Below are positions 34,169 through 44,533 of a DNA stretch of 64,000 bases, piece after piece. Every line of letters starts with the position of its first letter. Within the stretch, counting starts at the first letter, position 1. The stretch is taken from NCBI GenBank assembly GCA_030682715.1, contig JAUXNQ010000018.1:1-64000 (forward strand), given 5' to 3'. The notes below the pieces were generated by a model that ran no database searches, was not told where the DNA came from, and saw only the letters and a list, made by a program, of their open reading frames with translations. Position numbers and translations under genes: made by a program. This stretch comes from Methylotenera sp. Its GTDB lineage: Bacteria; Pseudomonadota; Gammaproteobacteria; Burkholderiales; Methylophilaceae.

Positions 34169-35404
34169 TTATGGCAATGCGTGAAACTCATCTACACGAT
34201 CATTAAGTTCACCAGCGATAATTTTCTTAGAGTTCTTGTCATTTCTAAACACAATAGGCTGTGCCGCAATAGCAGGGTTTCTTGAATCTAATATCGCCTG
34301 CTCAATTAAGTGATGATGCGGTGATTTACTACAAACTGGGTCAGCCGCTTCAGCATCACCAGTAAGCAAGAATGATTGACAGCGACAACCGCCCAAGTCG
34401 TTTTCTTTTTCGCTACATGTGCGGCACGGCTCTTTCATCCAACTATCACCACGATACTTGTTAAATGCTGGAGAATCTTTCCAGCTCCAACCTAAATCAG
34501 TATCTTTAACATTGGGGAACTGCATATTAGGTAACACGCGTGCTGAGTGACAAGGCAACACATCACCATTAGCTGTCACGATCATGAACACTTCGCCCCA
34601 ACCGTTCATACATTTTTTAGGGCGATCTGAGAAGTAATCTGGCACCACAAAGAAAATCTTCATTTTGCTGCCAGATTTTTCTCTAAATTCGTTAGTAATT
34701 CGTTCCGCTTCATCTACCTGTTCTTTGGTAGGCATTAATTGGCTGCGATTCACTAAAGACCAGCCGTAGTATTGCGTGTTAGCAAGCTCAATGTACTCTG
34801 CACCCAGTGCATCAGCCATTTCTAAAATTTCTTTCATGTGGCCTATGTTATAGCGATGAATCACAACATTGAGCACCATTGGGTAGCCGTGGCCTTTAAT
34901 CATGGCAGCGACTTTTTTCTTAAGCTCGAAAGTCTTGGTATTGGTAATAAAGTTGTTAATTTCTTCAGTAATATCGTGCATTGATAACTGAATATGGTCT
35001 AAACCACCATCTTTGAATGCCTGAATGCGTTTTTCTGTTAGCCCAACACCAGAGGTAATTAAATTACTGTAGTAACCTAGTTTTTTAGCCTCAACAACAA
35101 TCTCTTCGATATCATCACGCAATAGAGGCTCACCACCAGAAATACCTAACTGAATAGCACCTAATTTACGTGCATCACGTAGCGCTTGTATCCATTGCTC
35201 AGTGGTTAATTCATTTTGCGTATGTTTGTCATAGTCAGTAGGGTTATAGCAAAATGCACAATGCAATGGACAGCGGTATGTCACCTCAGCTAACAACCAT
35301 AATGGCTGTGTCTGTGTAGCGCTGGCTGCAACACCATTGTTTTGAGCTTGAGTGGCATGGATGGTCTTTTGAACCACTGACTCACCTAAGGACGCTTGTG
35401 TCAT
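34169..35404 (-). CDS. pqqE: PqqA peptide cyclase (radical SAM)
   Basis: 411 residues. The radical-SAM cluster is Cys45-x3-Cys49-x2-Cys52 (CPLHCAFC). The C-terminal SPASM region supplies further cysteines: CMNGWGEVF, PCHSARVLP, CRTCSEKENDLGGCRC and DPVC. It forms the C-C bond between Glu and Tyr of PqqA while PqqA is held by PqqD. GGAGTAG lies just upstream of the ATG. It is the last gene of pqqA-B-C-D-E and is followed by a strong terminator. Confidence 0.97.
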   Translation of the reverse strand: MTQASLGESVVQKTIHATQAQNNGVAASATQTQPLWLLAEVTYRCPLHCAFCYNPTDYDKHTQNELTTEQWIQALRDARKLGAIQLGISGGEPLLRDDIEEIVVEAKKLGYYSNLITSGVGLTEKRIQAFKDGGLDHIQLSMHDITEEINNFITNTKTFELKKKVAAMIKGHGYPMVLNVVIHRYNIGHMKEILEMADALGAEYIELANTQYYGWSLVNRSQLMPTKEQVDEAERITNEFREKSGSKMKIFFVVPDYFSDRPKKCMNGWGEVFMIVTANGDVLPCHSARVLPNMQFPNVKDTDLGWSWKDSPAFNKYRGDSWMKEPCRTCSEKENDLGGCRCQSFLLTGDAEAADPVCSKSPHHHLIEQAILDSRNPAIAAQPIVFRNDKNSKKIIAGELNDRVDEFHALP

Positions 35405-35424
35405 TTTGCTACTCCTAAATTAAT

Positions 35425-35709
35425 CTAAACTTTACGTATCCAAGTTTTGCTTAGTGCAAGCTCGTACATACCAATAATATCTTTTTCAATGTTTTCAGCA
35501 TCTGGAAATGTGGCTTTTAAATCTGCGACCACATCGCCTACAGTTGCTTTACCATCTAAACGTTTAATCACTTCACCAGCACCGCCATGTAGTTTTACCA
35601 TACCTTCTGGAAAAAGTATTACATAGCTACTTTGTGCCTCTTCCCACTGAAAACGGTGGTGAGGAGCAAGTGTATAAATGTCTTCGTTTTGTATCTGGTT
35701 ATCCATCAT
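35425..35709 (-). CDS. pqqD: PqqA-binding chaperone
   Basis: 94 residues, the usual size. Typical features are LAPHHRFQWEEAQSSYVILFPEGMVKLHGGAGEVIKRLDG and the acidic DVVADLKATFPDAENIEKDI. It is a RiPP recognition element that binds the PqqA precursor and presents it to PqqE. Two adjacent ATGs (35709, 35706) could start it. The gene sits 20 bases upstream of pqqE. Confidence 0.96.
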   Translation of the reverse strand: MMDNQIQNEDIYTLAPHHRFQWEEAQSSYVILFPEGMVKLHGGAGEVIKRLDGKATVGDVVADLKATFPDAENIEKDIIGMYELALSKTWIRKV

Positions 35710-35717
35710 CTGCTTTC

Positions 35718-36482
35718 TTAGCTTACATTCATCACAGGTTGGCGCAAGTAATTACCACCTTCAACCTTGATGTCTGCTGATTGCAACATAATCGCATCTG
35801 CCATTACCCACAAAACATCTAATTTAAATTGCAATATATCTAACGCACGCATTTGCATTTCACGGCTTTGACTAAAGTAATCTAATGTCACTTGTAAACC
35901 CTGTTCAACGTCACGACGAGCTTGAGTTAATCTGTTTTTAAAGTATTGCATGCCTTCTGCATTAATCCATGGGTACATTTCAGGCCATGAGTCTATACGT
36001 TGTTGGTGAATATGCGGCGCAAATAGTTCAGTTAGGCTTGAGCAGACAGACTCTTGCCATGGGCGTTGTTTTGCAAAATTAATATACGCATCAACAGCAA
36101 ACTTAGTGCCTGGTGCTACAAGTTTCAGTGACATCACATCTTCACGACTTAAGCCCACTGCTGCACCTAAGTGAATCCATGCCTCAATACCACCTTCACC
36201 ACCCTCTGCAATTTGGCCGCTACCATCATGATCGAAAATACGTTGAATCCAACCACGACGTAACTCACGATCTGGACAGTTTGATAAAATCGCTGCGTCT
36301 TTCATTGGAATCGCAATTTGGTAGTAATAGCGATTGGCAACCCATGCCTGCATCTGTTGCTGTGTAAGTTTGCCTTCGTACATCAACACATGAATCGGGT
36401 GATAGATATGATAGCCTTTACCTTTTTCACGTAATTTAGCTTCAAACTCTTCTTTAGACCAAGGTGCTAATTTTTCCGCCAT
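35718..36482 (-). CDS. pqqC: Pyrroloquinoline-quinone synthase
   Basis: 254 residues from the ATG at 36482, which follows GGAGAG; the TTG at 36494 would place that ribosome site inside the gene. The all-helical oxidase fold is indicated by [53 protein letters not shown] and [11 protein letters not shown]. It performs the final cofactor-free ring closure and eight-electron oxidation. It lies between pqqB and pqqD. Confidence 0.97.
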   Translation of the reverse strand: MAEKLAPWSKEEFEAKLREKGKGYHIYHPIHVLMYEGKLTQQQMQAWVANRYYYQIAIPMKDAAILSNCPDRELRRGWIQRIFDHDGSGQIAEGGEGGIEAWIHLGAAVGLSREDVMSLKLVAPGTKFAVDAYINFAKQRPWQESVCSSLTELFAPHIHQQRIDSWPEMYPWINAEGMQYFKNRLTQARRDVEQGLQVTLDYFSQSREMQMRALDILQFKLDVLWVMADAIMLQSADIKVEGGNYLRQPVMNVS

Positions 36483-36620
36483 TTTTCTCTCCAAATATTT
36501 AAAGTGATTAAGTCAATTGAGACGCTTTTATTTCTAGGTTTTATCATCTTAGGTTAATCAGCTAAGTTGCTACGAACAGTATTTCCTAATTAATAATAAG
36601 CATCTAAGCACTTTGTATTC

Positions 36621-37538
36621 TTACAAAATAATATCCATGCCATCAAAAGCCACTTCAATTTTATGTTCGTTTAACACAGCACGCTCCGCTGAATCTTCAC
36701 GCAAAATCGGATTGGTGTTGTTGATATGAATCAACACTTTTCTTACATCACCAAATTTATCCAGCTCTTCAATCATGCCATTAGGACCAGATTGCGGATT
36801 ATGACCAATGCTACGTGCAGTTTTAGTCATTAAACCCAAATCTAACATCTCGGTATCGGTCCAGAACGTACCATCGACCATAATGCAATCGGCTTGATTC
36901 ATTAACGCTGGCAAATGCGGCTCTATTAATTCCAAACCAGGTGAATACCAGCATTTTTTACCTGTGCTAATTTCTTCAATCAACACGCCAATAGTGTCTC
37001 CAGGCTGTGGATTGTTACGATGCGGTGAGTATGGCGGTGCCGCACTTTTCAGCGCCACTGTGGTGAACTTAAGATTAGGCACATTAGGAATGGTAAAACT
37101 AGTTTTACCATCAATCGGCACGTTGTGATGATTGATGCCACAATAGTGACCAAGGATATTTAAAATCTGATTACCTGAGGTTAAATCACCATACACCATA
37201 TCAGTACAGTAAATTTCACGCTTCACAGAACCTTCACGAAGCATATAAAGACCAGTGGTATGATCAATTTGTGCATCAATCAGCACAATAGCCTGAATAC
37301 CTGTATCTCTAACTGCTCGCCCTGGTTGCAATGGCGCAAAGTCTTGAATCTGTTGCAATACATCAGGAGAAGCATTAAATAACACCCAGTTCACGCCATC
37401 ACCACTGACGCAGATTGATGACTGTGTACGCTTAGTCGCTTTAATCGTGCCTTTACGTAAGCCATCACAGTTAAAACAATTACAATTCCACTGTGGAAAA
37501 CCACCCCCAGCACCAGCCCCTAATACATGTATATGCAT
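36621..37538 (-). CDS. pqqB: PQQ biosynthesis protein PqqB
   Basis: 305 residues of the metallo-beta-lactamase fold: MHIHVLGAGAGGGFPQWNCNC, the DAQIDHTTGLYML ligand region, and ILIHINNTNPIL near the C-terminus. NCNCFNC near the N-terminus can hold a structural zinc. It hydroxylates the tyrosine of the cross-linked Glu-Tyr intermediate. It is separated from pqqA by 167 bases holding two hairpins, and from pqqC by 138 bases. Confidence 0.96.
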   Translation of the reverse strand: MHIHVLGAGAGGGFPQWNCNCFNCDGLRKGTIKATKRTQSSICVSGDGVNWVLFNASPDVLQQIQDFAPLQPGRAVRDTGIQAIVLIDAQIDHTTGLYMLREGSVKREIYCTDMVYGDLTSGNQILNILGHYCGINHHNVPIDGKTSFTIPNVPNLKFTTVALKSAAPPYSPHRNNPQPGDTIGVLIEEISTGKKCWYSPGLELIEPHLPALMNQADCIMVDGTFWTDTEMLDLGLMTKTARSIGHNPQSGPNGMIEELDKFGDVRKVLIHINNTNPILREDSAERAVLNEHKIEVAFDGMDIIL

Positions 37539-37652
37539 GAATCTCTACAATTCTATTTAAATTAAACTTCAATCATTAAAAAATGTGCTTTATAAGAACA
37601 CCACAATTTTTTGTAAAAAAATGATGACAGCTCCATCAATAATCATTCTTTT

Positions 37653-37687
37653 ACAAAAAAAGGCTGTCTCTCGGCAGCCTTTTTTAA
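37653..37687 (-). terminator. Attenuator/terminator hairpin between pqqA and pqqB
   Basis: AGGCTG (37661-37666) and CAGCCT (37675-37680) are flanked by A7 and T7 tracts that lengthen the stem and give a T-run on either strand. On the minus strand it follows the pqqA stop by about 20 bases. Partial termination here would make far more pqqA message than pqqBCDE message, as reported for other pqq loci. Confidence 0.8.
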
Positions 37688-37695
37688 TATTACGT

Positions 37696-37715
37696 GAACA
37701 AATAATTATTTGTTC
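37696..37715. repeat. 20-bp perfect palindrome across the pqqA stop codon
   Basis: GAACAAATAATTATTTGTTC is self-complementary along its whole length and overlaps the TAA of pqqA (37706-37708). It may be an mRNA-stabilising 3' element or a protein-binding site. Together with the hairpin at 37653-37687 it gives two structures in tandem after pqqA. Confidence 0.55.
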
Positions 37716-37777
37716 ATTACGTACATAGTTACTTCAAAGCCAAAACGCATTTCTGTAGCTGCTGGTGTTGTCCACAT
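37706..37777 (-). CDS. pqqA: PQQ precursor peptide PqqA
   Basis: 23 residues: MWTTPAATEMRFGFEVTMYV plus MNK. The conserved E-V-T-M-Y places Glu15 and Tyr19, the two residues that become PQQ. AAGGAA is seven bases before the ATG. It is followed by a palindrome and an attenuator hairpin, then pqqB. Length and residues match the family, so despite its size the call is firm. Confidence 0.97.
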   Translation of the reverse strand: MWTTPAATEMRFGFEVTMYVMNK

Positions 37778-37929
37778 GATAAATTCCTTTTTTAATTTAG
37801 TTTAGTTTATTTCGCTACGCGCTTATTGCTGTAACGTGAGATGCATTCTGCGCCCTAATTAATATGTACAACACTGCAAACTTACCCAATATCTACTAAG
37901 TAAATTCATGATGCGCACGCTAAATGCGC

Positions 37930-39024
37930 TTAATCCTTAATGATTCTCGCTAAGACCTCTAAAAACTTTGCATTCTCTGAAAATAAACCAACACTCACCC
38001 TCAGGTACTCAGGCATTTCATAGTTAGCCACGGGTCTAACAATGACACCCTGCTGTAACAGTTTTTGATTAACGCCTGCAGCATCCCCTACTTTGACACT
38101 AATAAAATTTGCAAATGATGGAATATAAGTCAATCCTAATTGATCAAATCCCTTCTTTAACTGTGCCATACCCGCTTGATTTAATGCGTAGCTACGCTCA
38201 ACAAAGTCATCATCTGCTAATGAAGCAACTGCGGCAGCCTGCGCAACGCTATTAACATTAAAAGGCTGGCGCACACGATTCACCATGTCTGCAATTTGAG
38301 CATGACATAAACCAAAACCAATGCGTAAACCTGCCAAACCATACGCTTTTGAAAAGGTGCGTGAAATCACTAGATTTTCAAACTGTTTTAGCCAGCCAAT
38401 TGCCTCAGATTTATACTCAGCAGATAAATACTCGTCATAGGCTTCATCCAGCACCACTAGCACATGTGGTGGCACTTGTTTTAAGAATGCATATAAAGCA
38501 TCTTTTGCTAACAAGGTACCTGTCGGATTATTAGGGTTAGCAATAAAAATCAGACGTGTTTTATCAGTAATCGCTGCTTGCATTGCAGATAAATCGTGCC
38601 CGAAATCTTTAGCTGGCACCACAACACCTTTAGCCCCCATGGCTTGGGTGACTAATGGGTAAACCGCAAAAGCATGTTGCGAGTATATGGTTTCACTATC
38701 GCTGCTCAAATAAGCACGCGCAACCAACTCTAAAATATCGTTTGACCCATTGCCAAACACAATTTGATTATGTGTAACACCAAATTTATTGCTCACAGCT
38801 TCACGCAAAGCAAAACTGTTGCCATCTGGATACCTTGCAATATCCAAGATTGCCTCTTGAATCGCATAATCAGCTTTTGGACTAATGCCTAACGGATTCT
38901 CATTTGAGGCAAGTTTAACTATATCTTCAACGTTTAGATTCATTTCCCGTGCAAGCTCTGTAATCGGTTTTCCACCTTGATAAGGTGCAATTTTTTGAAT
39001 ATGTTGAGGTGCTTGAATGGTCAT
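37930..39024 (-). CDS. hisC: Histidinol-phosphate aminotransferase
   Basis: 364 residues, PLP fold-type I. Visible are LASNENPLGISPKA, FGNGSNDILELVARAYL, FIANPNNPTGTLL, VLDEAYDEYL and the Schiff-base lysine in SRTFSKAYGLAGLRIG. Near pheA and serC it may also act on aromatic keto acids (the HisC2/aromatic branch), as in other betaproteobacteria where it follows pheA. It lies 224 bases after pheA, and no tyrA or aroA follows. Confidence 0.93.
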   Translation of the reverse strand: MTIQAPQHIQKIAPYQGGKPITELAREMNLNVEDIVKLASNENPLGISPKADYAIQEAILDIARYPDGNSFALREAVSNKFGVTHNQIVFGNGSNDILELVARAYLSSDSETIYSQHAFAVYPLVTQAMGAKGVVVPAKDFGHDLSAMQAAITDKTRLIFIANPNNPTGTLLAKDALYAFLKQVPPHVLVVLDEAYDEYLSAEYKSEAIGWLKQFENLVISRTFSKAYGLAGLRIGFGLCHAQIADMVNRVRQPFNVNSVAQAAAVASLADDDFVERSYALNQAGMAQLKKGFDQLGLTYIPSFANFISVKVGDAAGVNQKLLQQGVIVRPVANYEMPEYLRVSVGLFSENAKFLEVLARIIKD

Positions 39025-39248
39025 AGTATTTTGAGCGTTTGAAAATTAAGAATATAAGAAAGGTAAAGTCTTAAAAAGTTGCGATTGATGATTTAGCTTG
39101 TTATTTAAGCATTATGCCAATGGTAACTTGCAAGGTAGCAAGCTGCCATGATGCGAAATTATTTGCCATTTTTATCATTTATCCGTTTCCATCATTTATC
39201 GTTAGTGTAAAACTACTCAATAAAGATGGCATAAAAGTCCTGATAACG

Positions 39249-40346
39249 CTAAATAACAGCCAGTGGGTAAGACCCTAAAAGTTTAAGGTAAGAAGCTCTG
39301 GAGGTAATTTCATTAATTGCTGAGACAACATTCGCATCTTGCACGTGCCCTTCTATATCAACATAGAACACATACTCCCACATACCGCCCTTTGCAGGCC
39401 TTGATTCCAACTTTGTCATGCTGACATTATGCTTAGCCAATGGCTCTAGTAATGCCAATATTGCACCTGGCTGATTTTTTGTGGCAGTTACAAAAGAGGT
39501 TTTATCTTGGCCAGATGGCGCAACATCATGCGCTGACAATACTAAAAAACGGGTAGTATTTTTAGGGTCATCTTCAATATTTTCAGCAAGAATATTCAAA
39601 TTGAACAACTCAGCTGCGCGCTTACTCGCGATTGCAGCCGCAAAAGTACCATCTGCCGCTATCAAGTCATGAATCATTTGTGCAGCACGTGCGTTACTGG
39701 TTACTGGCTCGCGCTCTGCCTTTGGTAGCATTTTATTTAGCCACTCATGGCACTGCGCTAAAGACTGTGAGTGCGAAAATACGTGCGATATTTGATGTAT
39801 ATCCGTCTGTTTCGAAAGCAAACAATGGTGAATTGGTATTGTTACCTCGCCACAAATTTTAAGCGGACTACTTAATAACAAATCTAAGGTTAATCCAACA
39901 GCACCTTCATTCGAATTTTCTACTGGCACAACACCATAATCCGCCTGACCAGATTCAACGGTACGAAAAACCTCATCAATGGAGCCACAGACAACAGCAT
40001 GCTTACCTTCGCCAAACTGCTTAAGCGCGGCTTCTTCACTATAAGTACCAAGTGGCCCTAAAAAGGCAACTGTCATTTCTTTTTCTAGTGCGCGGCAATT
40101 AGACATGATGCTGCGGAATATATTAGTCACAGCCTCGGCAGGTAGCGGTCCTGGATTTAGCTCTGATAAACGTCTTAATACCTGCGCTTCGCGTTCAGGG
40201 CGGTAAATCACCCCGTCATCCTTAAGCTCGCCTATGTGACGTGCATGGCTAGCTCGTTCATTGGCAAGTTTAAGGATTTGTTCATCGATCGCATCAATTT
40301 GGTCACGATGCTGTTTTAACAGGCTTGATAATTGTTCTTTAAACAT
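39249..40346 (-). CDS. pheA: Bifunctional chorismate mutase / prephenate dehydratase
   Basis: 365 residues. The N-terminal AroQ chorismate mutase covers about 10-90 (RDQIDAIDEQILKLANERA, YRPEREAQVLRRL). The central dehydratase has FLGPLGTYSEEAA and the TTRF motif, and an ACT domain (SFVTATKNQPGAILALLEPL, ESRPAKGGMWEYVFYVD) follows for phenylalanine feedback. The ATG at 40346 begins one base after the serC stop (TAATATG), so the two are coupled. It converts chorismate to phenylpyruvate. Confidence 0.97.
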   Translation of the reverse strand: MFKEQLSSLLKQHRDQIDAIDEQILKLANERASHARHIGELKDDGVIYRPEREAQVLRRLSELNPGPLPAEAVTNIFRSIMSNCRALEKEMTVAFLGPLGTYSEEAALKQFGEGKHAVVCGSIDEVFRTVESGQADYGVVPVENSNEGAVGLTLDLLLSSPLKICGEVTIPIHHCLLSKQTDIHQISHVFSHSQSLAQCHEWLNKMLPKAEREPVTSNARAAQMIHDLIAADGTFAAAIASKRAAELFNLNILAENIEDDPKNTTRFLVLSAHDVAPSGQDKTSFVTATKNQPGAILALLEPLAKHNVSMTKLESRPAKGGMWEYVFYVDIEGHVQDANVVSAINEITSRASYLKLLGSYPLAVI

Positions 40347-40347
40347 A

Positions 40348-41424
40348 TTAGTGTGCTTTTTCAAATTCCTGCATATAACTCACCAATGCCTGAACACCTT
40401 CAATAGGCATCGCATTGTAAATTGACGCACGCATTCCACCAACCATGCGATGCCCTTTCAACTGCAAAAGACCATTGGCCTCTGCACCCTTTAAAAAGGC
40501 ATCATTTAAAGACTCATCGGCTAAGAAAAATGGAATATTCATCCGTGAGCGATTATGCACAGCTACGTTATTAACATAAAAGTTTGTGCTATCAATGTAA
40601 TCATAAAGCAAGTTAGCTTTTTTAATGTTCACTTGCTCTATCGCACTCACCCCCCCCTGCGCTAACAGCCATTCAAACACTAAACCAGCAATGTAAATGC
40701 TATAAGTGGGTGGCGTATTAATCATGGATTGATTTTCAGACTGCGTTTTCCAATTAAACACAGCTGGCGTTAAAGGTGATGCGCGATCTAGCAAATCTTC
40801 ACGCACAATCACGATGCATAAGCCAGCAGGACCAATATTCTTTTGTGCTCCGCCGTAAATCACACCATACTGACTCACATCAATCGGACGAGAAAGAATA
40901 TGTGAAGACATATCAGCCACAATAGGCACATTACCAGCATCTGGCAAACCATCGAACTCTACGCCATTGATTGTTTCATTAGTACAGATATGCAGATAGG
41001 CCGCATTTTTATTAAGCTGCCAAGTTGGAAATGCAGGCACATTGGTAAAGCCATCCGCTTCACTGCTTGCGACTACGTTAATTTTTCCATAAGCATTGGC
41101 ATCATCCACACTACGTTTAGACCATGCCCCTGTCACTACATAATCAGCTTCGCCGCCATTGAGCAGATTCATCGGGATAATTGCATTTTCTGCAATAGCT
41201 CCACCTTGTAAAAACAGCACTTTATAGTTTTGTGGAACATTAAGAAGCGTACGTAAATCTGCTTCAGTTTTGGCCAATATACTAGTGAACTCTTTACCTC
41301 GGTGCGACATTTCCATCACACTCATGCCTGAGCCATGCCAATCCAACATCTCAGCTTGTGCACGCTCCAGTACTGGCTTAGGTAAAACTGCAGGACCTGC
41401 TGAAAAATTATAAATTTTAGTCAT
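40348..41424 (-). CDS. serC: Phosphoserine aminotransferase
   Basis: 358 residues from the ATG at 41424 ([20 protein letters not shown]); the frame runs on to 41502, but the extra residues are not family-like. Features include EMSHRGKEF, the PLP lysine in [14 protein letters not shown], and [12 protein letters not shown]. It converts 3-phosphohydroxypyruvate to phosphoserine, and also acts in PLP synthesis. It sits in the order gyrA-serC-pheA-hisC. Confidence 0.96.
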   Translation of the reverse strand: MTKIYNFSAGPAVLPKPVLERAQAEMLDWHGSGMSVMEMSHRGKEFTSILAKTEADLRTLLNVPQNYKVLFLQGGAIAENAIIPMNLLNGGEADYVVTGAWSKRSVDDANAYGKINVVASSEADGFTNVPAFPTWQLNKNAAYLHICTNETINGVEFDGLPDAGNVPIVADMSSHILSRPIDVSQYGVIYGGAQKNIGPAGLCIVIVREDLLDRASPLTPAVFNWKTQSENQSMINTPPTYSIYIAGLVFEWLLAQGGVSAIEQVNIKKANLLYDYIDSTNFYVNNVAVHNRSRMNIPFFLADESLNDAFLKGAEANGLLQLKGHRMVGGMRASIYNAMPIEGVQALVSYMQEFEKAH

Positions 41425-41525
41425 TAATGTAAGTTCTAAATCAAAAATATTATTTAAAATTAAGTATCTAACAAAACAGTGTTTCAATGAAGGTAGTGAC
41501 AATGCTCATTAATGTATTCATCGAT

Positions 41526-41564
41526 AAGCTAATAACACACGCATTAAGCGCCTGCTATTAGCTT
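41526..41564. repeat. Inverted repeat between gyrA and serC
   Basis: AAGCTAATA (41526-41534) and TATTAGCTT (41556-41564) form perfect 9-base arms around a 21-base loop, just past the gyrA stop. There is no T-run, so it is not an obvious terminator. Confidence 0.4.
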
Positions 41565-41578
41565 TACCTCACTAAACA

Positions 41579-44197
41579 TTATTCGACGTCTTTATCGATT
41601 TCAACTTCACCGTCAATTTCGCCATTGATTTCAACATCGCTGTCGATTTCACCATCTTCGTCGTCATCCGTTTCTACAATTTTCTCAATCCCTGAGAGTT
41701 TCTCACCGTCACCAAGATTAATCAAAGTGACGCCTTGTGTTGCACGGCCTAGCTCACGAATCTCACTCACACGTGTGCGAATCAATACGCCACCTGTAGT
41801 AATCAGCATAATTTCATCTTCATCGTTCACTAGCTTTGCTGCAACCACAAGACCATTACGCTCGCTCACTGCAATCGCTTTCACGCCTTGTGTACCGCGG
41901 CCTGAACGGCGGAAGTCTGCTAGTACAGTACGCTTACCATAACCATTCTCCGTAGCCACCATCACAGTTTGTTGATCATCCGATGCAATCAGTAATGATA
42001 AAACTTGCTGACCTTCGGCAAGCCTCATGCCGCGAACGCCACGTGTTGCGCGGCCCATTTGACGCACTTCATCTTCATCAAACCATACCGCTTTACCACC
42101 GTTAGACACTAGCACGATATCATTACTACCATTGGTGATTTCAGCACCAATTAAATAATCGCTATCATCAAGATTAATGGCAATAATGCCTGATTTACGT
42201 GGGTTAGCAAATTCAGTTAGCGCTGTTTTCTTCACGGTACCAAGTGAGGTTGCCATGAAAATAAAATGATTTTCATCAAAACTTTTCACCGAAAGAATCG
42301 CGTTGATTTTTTCATTTTCTTCTAGTGGGAATAAGTTGACGATAGGCTTACCACGACTTGTACGGCTTCCTTGTGGTACCTCATATACTTTAAGCCAATA
42401 AACACGACCACGATTTGAGAAGCATAAAATGTAATCATGGGTATTCGCCACAAACATTTTATCAATAAAGTCATCTTCTTTCGTTGCCGCAGCTTGCTTA
42501 CCGCGACCACCGCGTTTTTGCGCACGATACTCATCTAAAGGCTGTGATTTAATATAGCCTGTATGAGATAAAGTCACCACCACGTCTTGCGGCGCGATCA
42601 AGTCTTCTAGTGATAAATCTTGTGCATTTTCAACAATCTCACTACGACGCTTATCCCCAAACAGCCTTCTGATTTCATTTAACTCATCAGTAATAATAGT
42701 GGTCACTCGTGAAGCTGTTGCTAGAATATCAAGCAAGTCGGCAATCACATCCATGACTTCTTTGTATTCGTTTACTATTTTATCTTGCTCAAGGCCAGTT
42801 AAGCGTTGCAGGCGCATTTGCAAGATCTCTTGCGCTTGCACATCACTCAGTTTGTAGCCATCAGGCGTTAAACCAAAGTTCACAGCCAATCCATCTGGAC
42901 GCGCGGCTTCCATCGCAGCACGTCTCAACATTTCTTCAACCACTGGAGACTGCCATGATTTTGCCATCAAGTCTTTTTTGGCTTCAGGTGGTGTTGGTGC
43001 AGCTTTAATGATGGCAATCATTTCATCTACGTTTGCAAGCGCAACAGCCAATCCTTCCAACACATGACCACGCTCACGCGCTTTACGCAACTCAAACACA
43101 GTGCGGCGTGTTACCACTTCACGACGATGACGTAAGAACGCCTCTAGCATCTGTTTCAAATTAAGTAAGCGTGGCTGACCATCTAACAAGGCCACCATAT
43201 TCATACCAAAAGTATCTTGAAGCTGCGTCTGTTTATATAAATTATTTAAAACAACTTCAGGAATCTCACTACGCTTCAACTCAATCACTACGCGCATACC
43301 TGATTTATCAGATTCATCACGTAAATCAGAGATACCTTCGATTTTTTTCTCGTTCACAAGCTCAGCGATTTTCTCAATCAGCGTTTTCTTGTTCACTTGG
43401 TAAGGCAGTTCATCAATAATAATTGATTGACGACCGCCTTTATCCATGTCTTCAAAGTGAGTACGTCCACGCATCACAACGCGACCACGACCCGTGCGAT
43501 AGCCCTCTTTCACACCCACGGTACCGTAAATAATACCTGCCGTTGGGAAATCAGGCGCTGGCACCAACTCAATCAGCTCATCAACCGTTGTTTCAGGGCT
43601 TTTAAGCAACGCAAAACAGGCATCAAGCACTTCGTTAATATTGTGTGGTGGAATGTTCGTTGCCATACCTACCGCAATGCCTGAGCTACCGTTAATGAGC
43701 AGGTTAGGAATACGTGCAGGCATGATTAGTGGCTCATGCTCAGAACCATCATAGTTAGGACCAAAATCTACAGTTTCTTTATCAATATCTGCTAACAACT
43801 CATGTGCAATTTTCGCCATACGGATTTCCGTATAACGCATCGCTGCCGCATTATCACCGTCCACTGATCCAAAGTTACCCTGTCCATCTACCAGCATATA
43901 GCGTAATGAGAAATTTTGTGCCATACGAACGATGGTGTCATAAACCGCTGTATCACCATGAGGATGGTACTTACCGATTACATCACCTACGATACGTGCT
44001 GACTTTTTATATGGTTTATTGTAATCGTTAGATAGCTCATGCATCGCGAACAAAACACGTCTATGCACAGGCTTCAGACCATCACGAACATCGGGTAAAG
44101 CACGCCCCACAATTACGCTCATTGCGTAATCGAGGTAAGATCGACGCATCTCATCTTCTAAACTAATTGGGAGGGTTTCTTTAGCGAATTGATCCAT
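41579..44197 (-). CDS. gyrA: DNA gyrase subunit A
   Basis: 872 residues. The N-terminal winged-helix domain has [15 protein letters not shown] and the catalytic Tyr122 ([10 protein letters not shown]). The C-terminal beta-pinwheel carries the GyrA box QKRGGRGK. The tail after about 840 is very acidic ([20 protein letters not shown]). Residue 83 is threonine, where E. coli has serine; Thr is native in several genera, so this alone does not imply quinolone resistance. It is followed by serC, pheA and hisC. Confidence 0.98.
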   Translation of the reverse strand: MDQFAKETLPISLEDEMRRSYLDYAMSVIVGRALPDVRDGLKPVHRRVLFAMHELSNDYNKPYKKSARIVGDVIGKYHPHGDTAVYDTIVRMAQNFSLRYMLVDGQGNFGSVDGDNAAAMRYTEIRMAKIAHELLADIDKETVDFGPNYDGSEHEPLIMPARIPNLLINGSSGIAVGMATNIPPHNINEVLDACFALLKSPETTVDELIELVPAPDFPTAGIIYGTVGVKEGYRTGRGRVVMRGRTHFEDMDKGGRQSIIIDELPYQVNKKTLIEKIAELVNEKKIEGISDLRDESDKSGMRVVIELKRSEIPEVVLNNLYKQTQLQDTFGMNMVALLDGQPRLLNLKQMLEAFLRHRREVVTRRTVFELRKARERGHVLEGLAVALANVDEMIAIIKAAPTPPEAKKDLMAKSWQSPVVEEMLRRAAMEAARPDGLAVNFGLTPDGYKLSDVQAQEILQMRLQRLTGLEQDKIVNEYKEVMDVIADLLDILATASRVTTIITDELNEIRRLFGDKRRSEIVENAQDLSLEDLIAPQDVVVTLSHTGYIKSQPLDEYRAQKRGGRGKQAAATKEDDFIDKMFVANTHDYILCFSNRGRVYWLKVYEVPQGSRTSRGKPIVNLFPLEENEKINAILSVKSFDENHFIFMATSLGTVKKTALTEFANPRKSGIIAINLDDSDYLIGAEITNGSNDIVLVSNGGKAVWFDEDEVRQMGRATRGVRGMRLAEGQQVLSLLIASDDQQTVMVATENGYGKRTVLADFRRSGRGTQGVKAIAVSERNGLVVAAKLVNDEDEIMLITTGGVLIRTRVSEIRELGRATQGVTLINLGDGEKLSGIEKIVETDDDEDGEIDSDVEINGEIDGEVEIDKDVE

Positions 44198-44533
44198 ATT
44201 TTGACTGTCTTATAATGGTTTTTATATGACACAAATTTTAACATGATTAGCGCGCAAAATAACGCTTACAACCATACTTTTAACATAGTTTTTCAACGCT
44301 AAAAATAGGGACTGAATCTTATTCAAATTAATTCAGCCAACAAGCTCAGCATCACTGCGTTTTAGTTTGCTTAAGGATTATTTAAAGCGTTATTTTAGCG
44401 ATATGGAGCAACATCAAAAACTCAAACAATAAGCATTAAATTTACGTCATGATTCTTGATTGAGTTTTAGTGATTATAGAGACATGGTTACTAGGAAATT
44501 AAGGCATAACTGGAACACTAACAAGGCATCTAC
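44198..44533. other. Intergenic region upstream of gyrA with one inverted repeat
   Basis: 336 bases that should hold the gyrA promoter and the 3' flank of the ODP-like gene. AAAACTCAA (44417-44425) and TTGAGTTTT (44460-44468) form a perfect 9-bp stem with a 34-base loop. I see no coding frame and no clear sigma-70 consensus. Confidence 0.45.

Noticed and set aside
41425-41502. N-terminal extension of serC
   Set aside because: SerC proteins begin at the [12 protein letters not shown] position; the 26 extra codons are upstream non-coding sequence that happens to be open.
43951-43959. Quinolone resistance from GyrA Thr83
   Set aside because: Threonine is the native residue at this position in several genera, so the sequence alone does not show resistance.
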